A stretch of DNA of 64,000 nucleotides from Incurvaria masculella (Eukaryota; Arthropoda; Insecta; Lepidoptera; Incurvariidae): positions 84,501-148,500 of the forward strand of contig OX335651.1 of NCBI GenBank assembly GCA_946894095.1. Reading direction: 5' to 3'. The position numbers and the translations under genes were made by a program. The notes under the pieces are model-generated. The model did no database searches. It saw only the letters and a list, made by a program, of their open reading frames with translations, and was not told the origin of the DNA. Shown here in pieces: positions 52,332 to 62,700 of this stretch; position 1 is the first letter of the stretch; every line of letters starts with the position of its first letter.

Positions 52332-52423
52332 GAGCGCCGCTATCTTCTGTGGGCGAGCGCCGCTATCTTCTGTGGACGAGCGCCGCTATCTTCTGTGGAC
52401 GAGCGCCGCTATCTTCAGTGGGC
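52332..52423 (+). repeat. 23-bp tandem repeat, four copies
   Basis: GAGCGCCGCTATCTTCTGTG plus three bases, four times in a row with two or three substitutions. It creates spurious open frames in three phases. Confidence 0.9.
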
Positions 52424-54235
52424 GAGCACATCTCCACTACTACATCGTCTCGTCGCTTTCTCAGTGCCCCGTGGCCGCCTCTGTCTCTCACCGGCACCAG
52501 GGCCGGGTCGGACTCAGATACGTATATTTTACCAGGACAGTGCACCGACGCTAAAGGCCCAGTGTGCAAAGACACTTTCGTTCATTTTTTTTCGGATCAA
52601 AATTAAACGAAATATTATAGTTAAGTTATAAAAAAAAAACATTATTTCATTACCTACCTTATTAAAGGAATTCCAGTTACCGACTGGACGGGGAAGGATA
52701 TCATCATTGGCCGGGGAAGTGTTAGGAGGCCCCACTCTTTTTTCACCCCGTGTCAACATATACTTAAAAACTTATATACTTAAAAAAGTTAACTCATCCA
52801 TATTGGATTAAATGTTTGATTTATTCTTTGTTCTATATTGCATGTATACTACATTTTTACGCCCTGGCTTACTGTTAGGTGAAATGTATTGTGTCACGAG
52901 TAAAAATAAATTAAATAAATAAACATCAAGAGAGGACTGCCAAACTACGTGTCGCGTTTTTTGATCAAAAAAATCTAAAGCAACGAGATCATGTCGCGAC
53001 CTACAAGATGGCAGAAAGTCAATGAACAAAATGGCATATATATACTATTATTAAAAGTAATCAAACTTTGAAAAATAAATTGTTGACTTTTCATATAAAA
53101 TGCGAAGAAACTTTATAAACCCTAGAAAAAGACGCTCTCAGCGTTCACATAATGTTTCAGCGGCTACAGTACTATGCACCGCGCGTCCGTCCGTCAGTCC
53201 GTCTCGCTGCGGTCAAGCAGAGCGTGAAATTATGCTTCCACGATTGTTTTTTTACGGAGAGTAATCTGTCGCAACCTTCGAGGCCCACCGCGCCGACGCG
53301 GCGCCGCTCCCCGAGCGATTCTGCACCTTAGCGCTCGTGTCGTGGGGCTAAATATCGCGTGGCACCTGCGCGAGCGGCATAAAGAGGTGATTATTGTTGG
53401 AGGCGCACGTACCTGCCGAGGTGACGGGAGATCTCCGGTCACGCGCCTCATTTACTTAGGTCGGGTGTCTCCCCTCCCCTTTGCCATGATTGTGCTACAA
53501 ACTGGTAAAGCCATGCCGGCCGGCCAGGTGCTTCTTCTCCCCATTCCCAGCTCGTACTTTAGGGGATTTTTTTATGCTAAGCGCGGCATATGGCGTAAGC
53601 CAGGACCTCACAAACAAGGCTCCCGACGGCGCCCATGGGCTTTCGGACTTTCACAGGGGCTGCAAGAACAATGCCGGCCTGCCAGGTGCTTTTTCACGCC
53701 ACGATTGGAATGACCCCAGGGTGTACATTGGGGTAAATATTTCGGCAGGGAATCGATTCCATAGTTGACCGATCCTATAGAAAGGATCTGCAGAGGGTCG
53801 GTTGGTTATTACTTCTGGAACGTCGACAGTTGATGGGTGGGTACAGGTGTGTGTAGGCAGAGTAAGAGAGGTTTTACCCGTTCTAGAAAAACAATTATTA
53901 TGTTATACTATAATAGCACAGAATAAGTTAAACACAATGCTATTGTAGCGACCTAGCGCCCTCTACTGAGAGCTGCTAGTTTCACATGCCATAAATCAAC
54001 AAACAGATGCATAGAAGCTATTTAACATGGCGCTAGACATGAAGTCTATATCGCACTAACGAAGTTTCCACCCGAGTTAACACATATACAACATTCAAAT
54101 CACGACTAGAGGAGAGCAGCTGCGCAGCCGTGGGTCTCAAGACCTGACCCACCTTTTCATCTCTCCACACTATTATTTAATACTTTGATGCTTTCGAGTC
54201 CCCGTTCAGTTCAGTCTATTGAATAATGTATAATA
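52424..54235. other. Unassigned, with GC-rich stretch at 53.2-53.7 kb
   Basis: Nothing nameable. The stretch 53480-53770 (GACGGCGCCCATGGGCTTTC, GAATCGATTCCATAGTTGAC) resembles a moderately repeated lepidopteran sequence I cannot place. Confidence 0.3.
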
Positions 54236-54420
54236 CATACTCCTTATTAACTATGTGGTAGGCTTTACCCGCCCGAGGTGGATCCAACGTCTCGAACGAA
54301 GTGACAATGAAAATGATCCATGTTTTCCACCAGTTCAATGTAGCCGCGCAGGATGTAGCCGCGCAGGATGTAGCCGCGCAGGATGTAGCCGCGCAGGATA
54401 TGTGTTTTGCGGATTCGACT
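54236..54420 (+). repeat. SINE tail fragment with 15-bp expansion
   Basis: Shared SINE body (ATGATCCATGTTTTCCACCA, GTTCAATGTAGCCG), in which ATGTAGCCGCGCAGG is repeated four times without change at 54338-54397. Confidence 0.8.
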
Positions 54421-54537
54421 GCTCTTAGCCCACTGCGATCGCAATGTCAAACCGTGAGGTTACAAGCGAAGGAGACGCTATTCCCGACGACGCCGAAAAG
54501 TCAGTTGGGACTCGTAATTCCGTCCGAAGCTGTAATA

Positions 54538-55820
54538 TTAGGTTGGGGAAAAAGTTTCTTCGCATTTTTTAAGAAAATTCAAAACATTTTTTAATATGGT
54601 TTATTTACATTTAACTAAAGTATGTAGGTACCATTTTGTTCGATAACTTTTTGCCATCTTGTAGGTAGGGACATGATCCCATTGCTATAGAAATATTGGG
54701 ACTTCTGATCAATATACCGCGACAAGTGGTTTTGGCAGTCCTCTCGTGATGTTAACCTGACACTGCCTAAAGAATTCTGAAGAGACCTAAACAGGTGGAA
54801 ATCTGAAGGTGCAAGGTCAGGACTATACGGCGGATGCATTAACACCTCCCAGCCAAACTCTCTTAGTTTTTGCTGAGTGGCTAAAGATGTGTGAGGTCTA
54901 GCGTTATCATGATGAAAAACCACACCCCTTCTGTTTATTAATTCCGGCCGCTTTCTCTCAACTTCTTGCTTTAATCTCATCAGTTGTTCGCAGTAGAGTT
55001 TAGAATCGATGGTCCTGCCTGGTGGTAACAGCTCATAATGAATAATGCCCTTCCAATCCCACCACACACACACAGCATCACCTTGTTGCGAGTTAACCCG
55101 GGTTTCGCCACAGTCTGTGAAGCTTGACCGGCCTTTGACCACGACCTTTTTCGCACGTTCTTGTCGTACGTGATCCACTTTTCATCACCAGTTATCAGCT
55201 TCTTCAAAAGCTTTTTTCATTACGTCGTAATAAAGAATCACAAATGAGTACACGGTTCATTAGGTTTCTTTCAGTGAGCTCGTGAGGTACCCAAATATTG
55301 AGCTTTTTTGTGTACCCAGTTTTTTTCAAATGCGCCAAAACTGTTTTGTGGTCAATTCCTAGTTCTTCAGCTACGTCGTAACTACTGATATGCTGATCTT
55401 GCTCCACTTTTTCAAAAATGGCATCCATTTTATCCGTAATAGGGCGACCAGAGCGACGTGCATCTTTGACATCAAAATTTCCGGATTGAAAACGCTTAAA
55501 CCAAATTTGTGCTACTCTCACAGACACTGCACTAGGTCCATAAACATCGCAAATTTTTTTCGCGGCTTGCGTTGCATTTTTACCTTTTTTGTAGTAAAAT
55601 TTTAAAATGTATCGAATTTCTTCATTAGATTCACTCATTTTGACAGTACGAAAAACAAATGAGAATCACACATTTTCCTAATTTGAATTTGGAATTATGT
55701 TCTTTAAAATTTAAACTTTCAATGATACCAAAACCAGCCAGATACAAATAGTATAGCCAAAGAGATTTTATTACAAGTTCATACATACTATAATGCGAAA
55801 AGACTTTTTCCCCGACCTAT
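54538..55820 (-). mobile_element. Mariner element, 1283 bp
   Basis: Terminal inverted repeats TTAGGTTGGGGAAAAAGTTT and the inverse of ATAGGTCGGGGAAAAAGTCT, flanked by TA on both sides (54536-54537, 55821-55822). Length and layout are typical of mariner. The element lies within a reading frame that would be open on the plus strand (54448 to about 55880 without it), possibly part of another element. Confidence 0.88.
54615..55638 (-). pseudogene. Mariner transposase, frameshifted
   Basis: Begins MSESNEEIRYILKFYYKKG with two helix-turn-helix segments (SVRVAQIWFKRFQSGNFDV, SSYDVAEELGIDHKTVLAHL), the WVPHEL linker, then the catalytic DD34D set in ITGDEKW, FHHDNARPH and YSPDLAPSDF. One shift lies near 55205-55212 after RRNE, and a second lies in a TG run near 55065-55075. 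The protein as encoded cannot be made in one piece. Confidence 0.88.
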
Positions 55821-55822
55821 TA

Positions 55823-56780
55823 CATTCTCACCTCCCGCAGCCGAAGCCGTTAACGTTTTAAGCCACGCTCGGGACGACAGATAGGCCTCCAGAATGGTGC
55901 CGGAGTTGTTCGTTTGTCACACTCTTTTCCCGATCCACATGACGCATCTCCCAATTCTATATCTATACGGCTGGATCGGGCGACGCAACTGCTAGCTTTT
56001 GCGCTTCTATCACCTGAGATGTCGTCCGGTCCCAACTGGTCCGGTCTCCGCTGCGACTTAACTCTCGAGGCGAAAGCATCTCGCCTGCCCCACTAGGACT
56101 AGATAGGAAGGATGCTTCCTGCGCGCGGAGTGGACGGCCCGGGTGCGACGTGCTCGCCGTACAGAACAACACGTGTTGCTCACTACTGCAGCTGACCACA
56201 ACGGCCCTGCGAGTGCGACCTCAGCATCGGGACGCACGTAATACCCTAGCTGCCTAACTAGTCCAAACAGATCGGGCTGGGGCTTCAGATAGGGACGGAC
56301 GTAGTCGAGCAAAATAAGGAAGGTTCTGAAATTTATTTATTTAAAGGAAAATTTACAGCTAACAAGATGTTAACAAACAAATAACACTAGAATTCAAAAT
56401 AAGCCTATCATGTTTTCACAAATATAACATAAACTATATAGGAAGGAAATTGAGAAAAGGGGTGTGTATGTGTGAGGGTGTTTGAAGGTGTTATTATATT
56501 TTGTGTGTATGGGTAAATCAAAATTACTAAAAAGGTTACTGTAAGAAAATCAAAATTAAGGATTTTTTTAAAAATAATAACATAAAACTTACCATTAATA
56601 ATGTAAAGAATAAATATTTCACGACTTGCAACAAGTAATTTTATTCTTTCAATAATTATTTAGCTAGACAGACACTGTCTTGATGAGGTGTAAATCACAA
56701 TAGAGAGAACTCCCCGCCGACAGCATCCCCTTTTACATTCCCTCTGACGTCACAGCTCAGCCCAGCACACTACGCGTCAG
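55823..56780. other. Unassigned, probable LINE 3' tail
   Basis: 56330-56650 resembles a LINE 3' UTR read backwards (TTTATTTATTTAAAGG end, GTGTGTATGTGTGAGGGTG). The part before it, including the right flank of the mariner, is GC-richer and unidentified. Confidence 0.35.
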
Positions 56781-56783
56781 GCA

Positions 56784-59176
56784 TCAGCATATGCCAGTCG
56801 CAAGGTCACAAGCGCGTACTATCTCGGCCAGAATTCGATAGTACGCATTTGCGAACGCAGCATACCAGGCAGGCATCAGCATATGCCAGCGGCCAGTGTT
56901 ACAAGCGCGTACTATCTCAGCCAGCATTCGATAGTACGCATTTGCCAGCGCAGCATACCAGGCAGGCATCGTATGTTGTGCGAGATCGTTTGTGCGAGAC
57001 CAAAACTTTGCTTTCACAGTTGTTTTCGCCTCCCCGTGATTGAGGCATAGGGATTGGTTAAGACCTAGATATTTATAAGAGTCTCCTGCGCCAGTCGCAT
57101 GCTCGCCCGTGATGATAAGGTCAGGCGAGCTCTGGACAACGCCTCTTATAGCATGAATGACTGCACATTTATCAAGGTCAAACTCCATGCGTATACCTTC
57201 ACTAAATGTTGATGTTACGTTTAGGAGTTCGGCTAGATGTTCCTCGTTTGCTGTCGTCAGTTTCAAGTCATCCATGTAGAAGAGGTGTGATTGTTTTTGT
57301 CCGCCTCTCCGCAGTTGATAGCCTAATCCAGTCTGGTTCAGTAAAAAGATCAAGGGGTTAAGTGCTAAAAAGAACCAAAGTGGACGAAGACTATCACCCT
57401 GGAATATTCCCCGCTTAATCCGTATTGGGTCAGAAACATAACCTTTAGTGGAGATTATTGTTTGCCAATTATCCATGCACTGGCTGAGAAAGTGTGTTAG
57501 ATTATTATCTATTTTATATATTTCTAAGACCTTCTTCAACCAGGAATGTGGTACAGAATCATAAGCTTTCTTATAGTCTGTCCACGCTACCGAAAGGTTA
57601 CGTTTCTTTTGACGAGCTTGTTGGCAGATGACACTATCAATCAGAAGCAGCTCCTTAGTGCCATGTGAGCCCACTCGACATCCATTTTGAGCATCGTCCA
57701 TTATTGAATATTGTTATAAATGGTTGTTTATCTTCGTGCTCAAAATGGATGTCAATAATTTGTAAATTGTAGGGAGACAAGTTATAGGCCGAAAGTGTGT
57801 GGGTTCAGTGGCACCTGGTATTTTAGGGAGCATGTACGTAACCCCAGTAGTAAAGAAGTTTGGGAGGGTGCCGGTGTCAATGGCATCCTGGAATTGAGAG
57901 GCGAGTATTCCGTGGGCTGCGACCATTTTTTTCAACCAAAAGTTGTGCAGGCCGTCAGGACCGGGGTGTTTCCAATTCAGATTTTTCCTAACTGCGTCCT
58001 GCACATCCTTTTGGTTGATATGCGCAGCTTCCATCGGTGTTAAGTTATTATAATTTTCCTCAACACTCTCAATCTACGGTGCTTCCTCTATGTGTGCAAT
58101 GGGAACATTCCACACACCGGACCAGAATTCCGTCATTCTAGTCCAGTCCGGAAGGTCCCCAATAGAGTTCTTCGTACCCTCAAGCCCAGAATAAAACTTC
58201 TTTTGGTTTCGCTCGAAGAGTTTATTCTGTCTATGTCGGTCGTACCGTGCTCTGTACCGCCGTATCATCTGGCCAAGTGCGGCAACCTTCTGTTTTAGCC
58301 GGTCTATGCAGTCATCTATGCGATCGGTAAGATTGAATGAGGATGGTTCAATATTATTAAAAAGAAAAGCTTCTCTTACCGATCGCATGATTTTCGGTCG
58401 GTGGTTGCCGCGCTTAAAACAGAAAAGTCTAGCGAGGAAGGTACGGGCCTTTGCTATTCGTTTCTCGACACGACAGGCAGTAAGAGCAGAACAATACAGC
58501 AACAAATGTGTTTCTTCAAGCGATGTGCTTTCCTTGAAATATTCAAAGGCCACTGCATTTACCTTCCTCACTATGTGCATACACCTCGTCGAGTATGGAT
58601 ATTTGGGTAAAGTCGGCCTTTCTGTCACAGAATACGACCGATATGTCAGCATACACTCTTCGAGTATGCTTCTGATGGGCTCTAAGTCCTCCTGGGCCAC
58701 TTCCAACTCATTCACGGCACCAGCGTCCACCTCATCTTCTGTCTCTGATAATTGTGAAGTGATAGATGTAGTTTGTGCTGCGAATGATCGCGATGTTTGC
58801 ACAGGTACTGGTGCCGTGACTGTGCTCGAAGTGCCTTAAGCCTGAGATCATCAATTTCTATATCTGTAAGAAAATGTCTTGTTTTAATAGTCCTAACTTG
58901 ATCAGCTAGGCGTTGTCCCGTGACATCGATATCAGGCTCAAGCAGGTTCCACTCCCTCGCTATGCGGTTACGAAAACCGGAACGGAAAGCATCTGCCTCT
59001 GTAGCCAGGTAGTACGCCCGCATGACTCTAATGTTCATATTTTTAGTCCAGTGCATGCGACCGCGTACTGGGCTTCCACCGGTGGCGGGGTTCGGAATTG
59101 CAGCTGGTGCTGCCGAGCCCGAGCCGACCGGTGGAGATGTTCCCAGATGAATCCTCCCTAAGGCCGGGGTGACCAC
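56784..59176 (-). pseudogene. R4/Dong-like LINE, broken
   Basis: From the N terminus: RMHWTKNMNIRVMRAYYLAT (a segment typical of this group, possibly Myb-like), then a long linker, then reverse transcriptase with HPGPDGLHNFWLKK, FRPITCLPTIYKLL, WTDYKKAYDSVPHSWL (motif A), IFQGDSLRPLWF (motif B) and LFYMDDLKL (motif C). Frames shift near 58760 and break near 58073 and 57710. The C-terminal nuclease part is missing; instead the frame ends in a 93-bp in-frame duplication (MPAWYAALANAYYRMLAEIV twice) at about 56781-56965. Clade call is from remembered motifs. Confidence 0.7.
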
Positions 59177-59637
59177 TTCACTGGCAGTGATTTATTATTA
59201 TTATTATTAATAACAATATTAATTGACAAACGACAGGGCATTTTGACAGCTATGAATAAGTATTATTTTACTTATAGTAAAATGTTGACATGTTCTATAG
59301 TATTAAGTGCAGTTAGCTGCACTTGAAATAACATACTCTACTGAATAAATATTTTGAACTATGAACTATGAACTATTTCGTCCATTGGATGTATATTACA
59401 CACTCGGATTTTCATTTTTTTTTCCTGTCGGTTCGATTACGATTACGTAACAAGTTTTAGATTATATCGATGGCGGCACCTCTCGGCTGTGGCGGCGGTG
59501 GGGGGGTAGGCGGCGCGGGTTGGCAGCGGCGGCGGCGGCGGTCGCTTCACCTTGGCAGGTCGTTCGTGTTTCGCGACGCGTGACTGCAATCGCTTCCCCT
59601 CCCCTCTCCTCTCCCTCGCCTCTCCCTCGCCGCCGAA
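59177..59637. other. Unassigned, GC-rich toward the right
   Basis: 59460-59640 is GGC-rich, followed by CCCTCCCCTCTCCTCTCCCT. No gene supported. Confidence 0.35.
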
Positions 59638-59727
59638 AGCTGGTGCTTCCCGTGTGGTCCCATTTCAATTTGGTCTAGTTCTGACAATTGCATCCATGTG
59701 AAAATTATATAAGTCACGCTATTTTTC

Positions 59728-60318
59728 ATTCACGCTAGACCGGGGCCGGCACGGGGAGACCCGGGCGGAACGTGCGCCGGACGGGATTGTTTGTGCGCTA
59801 CAACGGGGCTGCAACGGCGCGGGGTCGGAAGGGGGAGGCGTCGCACCGCTGTCTCCCCGCCTCCACGCAGGTGGCCGTTCAGTTGGCGTCAAACGATTTA
59901 ACAAAATTACCAATTTTTCGCCGTGTGAATTGGCAATAATTGCCATTGTCCTTGGTGAAGAAGAATCTGAATCCATTTTCAAAACACACACCAACCTGCT
60001 TTCTCAAATTCACACGATCGTCGTCGACTGTCGCTCGCCCCCGGGTCCGGCCCGCGTGAGCACGACCCGCGTGAGCACGACCCGCGTGAGCACGACCCGC
60101 GTGAGCGAGCACGACCACCTGGGATTCACGGACGGGACGGCGCGGGTGCGGAGCGGCTCCGGGAAATAATATTCTCGGACATTCGAACACGGGACCCGGA
60201 CGGCACCCGCGCCCGTTGTCGTGACGTGTCGTCTCCGGTGTACCGCGAATGCTTCCATACTATATTGACTGGAATATTGTTTGAACGGGCCCCTTTCCCG
60301 CGCCGGTCTAGCGTGAAT
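59728..60318 (+). mobile_element. GC-rich element with perfect 16-bp inverted ends
   Basis: ATTCACGCTAGACCGG at 59728-59743 and its exact inverse at 60303-60318 bound 591 bp that are much richer in GC than the flanks. An internal plus-strand frame reads CELAIIAIVLGEEESESI, which loosely resembles the start of some PIF/Harbinger-type transposases; weak evidence. Otherwise non-coding. Target duplication not resolved. Confidence 0.65.
60051..60114 (+). repeat. 15-bp tandem repeat
   Basis: CCCGCGTGAGCACGA three times exactly, then a fourth with a four-base insert, inside the GC-rich element. Confidence 0.9.
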
Positions 60319-60592
60319 CATTCTCTACTTAATATCACGCCAACCGATTTCGATGATTATTTTTTTATTGAAAAGGATGTACAAATTAGTTAGTGTACTT
60401 GAGATTCACTAGAAATAAAAAATAAACCAAAAATTTAACAAAAAAAAACAGACTTCAAAGAAAAGTATTCCAAAACAAATTAAAATGCACTAAAAAGTAA
60501 AAAAAATATTGCAATTATTGTAGTTACAATTATTGTTATTTTTGGAATCGGTGTCAGCCAAGGTAGCCCCGGTTCTCTTGACTGGCGCGCTA

Positions 60593-60779
60593 TAGACTAG
60601 GAGGTCGCGACAAAAATGGTAACGATAACGTAAATCGCTGAAACTGCGTTCACGGGATAAATACCAACCCTCTGATGCTAAATGTGTCAGTCTGCCTATT
60701 CCAAGTGGTTTCTAACCTGTGAACCCAAATTCAGCCATTTACATTATCGTGACCAAAAATGTCGTGACCTCCCGGAATA
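60593..60779. mobile_element. Long-TIR MITE, 187-bp deletion copy
   Basis: Ends match 21428-21979 (TAGACTAGGAGGTCGCGAC; GTCGTGACCTCCCGGAATA). CTA flanks both sides. The interior is shorter than in the 552-bp copy. Confidence 0.75.
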
Positions 60780-60837
60780 CTAGTTTGTAGTCCAACAAAG
60801 AGCAGTCGGATTCTCCCCGATTTCTCATTTTTAGGGT

Positions 60838-60985
60838 CCCGCTCAACTCCCCATACAAACGGGGAAAGAAGATCACGCCCATATTTCTTGTCAAAGATCC
60901 CAAATTTCGCTCAAAATGGCTTTATTTGATCGAGCTAGATGTCTTATGACCGTTGGCATTGTAAAATTGTGTTTGGTTTCAAATA
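60838..60985 (-). repeat. TTAA MITE fragment, reverse
   Basis: CCCGCTCAACTCCCCATACA through GTGTTTGGTTTCAAATAG is the reverse of the right third of the 542-bp MITE. Both termini are lost. Confidence 0.75.
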
Positions 60986-61012
60986 GTACGAGAGCGGACC
61001 GTCGTCAACCCT

Positions 61013-61432
61013 ACGTCATCGAGTAACACCATGGGACCCATTTGTGGTTGTGCAGATAAGAATAGGCTTCCTAAAAATACTAGGTTGCCTGACCCAAACC
61101 TGGAACGTTTTGTGCAGTAGGTAATATTAAATCACTTTTTTGGTAGAATTTAACGTCATCGAGTAACAACATGAGACCTAGCACAATCGGTAAAGGTCAT
61201 CAAGAAAAGCTAAAAAAAAGTAGGTTGCCTCGTCCTACCCTGGCACGTTCTGAGGTTGGCCGGTTTTAAAATGTCGAAAAATAAAAAAAAAAACGTCATC
61301 GAGTAACAAGATGACAATACCACCATTCGATAGTCCTATGAACATGCTTCATAAAAAAATTAGGTTGGCTGCCCTCAGCCTGGCACGTTTCCTACGCGGC
61401 CATGTTGAACGTCGGATGCGCCCAGTTCGTAT
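61013..61432 (+). repeat. 140-bp tandem repeat, three diverged copies
   Basis: ACGTCATCGAGTAACA recurs at 61013, 61153 and 61293, exactly 140 bases apart. Each unit contains a second conserved block TAGGTTGCCT/TAGGTTGGCT and CCTGGCACGTT. Satellite-like. Confidence 0.85.
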
Positions 61433-61724
61433 ATTCATCAATTGTTAAATTAATATAATATAACAGTTTTGTGATATGGCTATCTATAAACAGTGATGTT
61501 TTTATTGATCAGAACTCATCTTGAATAGGTTAAAAAAAACCAAAATGAAATATTTGTGATATAGGTATTGATTGATTGCGTGATATTAGGGCGTTGTCGT
61601 ATCTAATTATTAACTAAGTTTAACTCAAGTTAACTTTAGGTTATGATGCACATAGTTCCGCATACTTGAAGAGTAAAAACCGGAAGTTTCATATACATAT
61701 GCTTTCGGAATCTACCGTATGGAT

Positions 61725-62500
61725 CCTTCAACGTAGGGAATCACAACTACAGTCAGCCCATGCCTACGGCATTAGAGGCGCACGCTTTAAATTCTGCCAC
61801 GGCCCTCGTTATTACATAATTTTCATCAGATTGAATGTAAACATAACGTAATGAAGATTTTTTAATAGTCATAATAAAATAAATCGCCACAAAACTTAAA
61901 CCCATAAGTGAAGTATCTCAAAGTTACTATTCTTTAATTCACATGAATTTAGGGTAAATATTCTAGTGTATATTTCCATGCTTTAAACATTTCAATGTAT
62001 ATGTTTTCTATAAATATGTACGCAACGTTGCCGGGTCCATACAAAAGTACATGTCCACATCGTCACTCACATATTAAGGAAGTTTAGTAAGCTTTGGCGT
62101 CACTCTCTTTTCTTTATTTACGTATCTCTTTTATTTTATCATAAAAAAGTTGCAATGTATCCAACCCGAAGCGGAATTTTAAATTAACAGCTCTTAAGTC
62201 GTAGGTATAGTTTAAATAATACCTGAAAAGCTCTGTAAAAATATTTATGTATTAGTTATAGAAAATATATACATTTAACTGTTTAAAGGATGGAAATAAC
62301 CATGAATATTTAACCTAAAGTCATTAAAGAATAGTAACTTTTTGGCGATTTATCTTATTATGACTATTAAAATTCTTCATTATATTAGGTTTACATTCAA
62401 TCTAATTTAAATTATGTAATGAGGAGCTCCGTCGCAGAATGTAAAGCGTGCGCCTCTAATATCGTAGGCATGGGCTGACAGGGGTTGAAGAAAGGACCTT
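61725..62500. mobile_element. Foldback element with about 210-bp imperfect arms
   Basis: Left arm (GTCAGCCCATGCCTACGGCA, TAGAGGCGCACGCTTTA, TAATAGTCATAATAA) at about 61750-61950 is answered by its inverse at about 62290-62480. The AT-rich centre has no coding content. Exact ends are not determined. Confidence 0.7.
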
Positions 62501-62700
62501 AAAGCGATGCACACTCCAGTGGCAACAAGAAAACATTATAAACCTGTGTACGATTTAGTCCTTCTGATGAGTCTAGTGTTAGATCCAGAATTAATACTAT
62601 TATTTCTGTCATGAACTACTATAGTGGCCTGTAAACAAAGAGACAAATTACAAAACCTTATTATTCTTACAGCGATGACATAATATTAACCCTTTAAATG

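Larger units (their letters stand above)
59638..60590 (+). repeat. AACCGACTTC-family copy, split by a GC-rich element
   Basis: 59638-59727 matches the sequence near 2398 (TGCTTCCCGTGTGGTCCCAT, TCTAGTTCTGACAATTG) and 60319-60590 matches 2520-2760 (CACGCCAACCGATTTCGATG, CACTAAAAAGTAAAA). The right arm of the hairpin is absent. Confidence 0.7.

Noticed and set aside
52275..52631. 118-codon frame and overlapping frames
   Set aside because: Generated by the 23-bp tandem repeat, whose length keeps several frames open.
60051..60114. Regular short repeats as a CRISPR-like array
   Set aside because: The units are contiguous with no spacers and the genome is eukaryotic.
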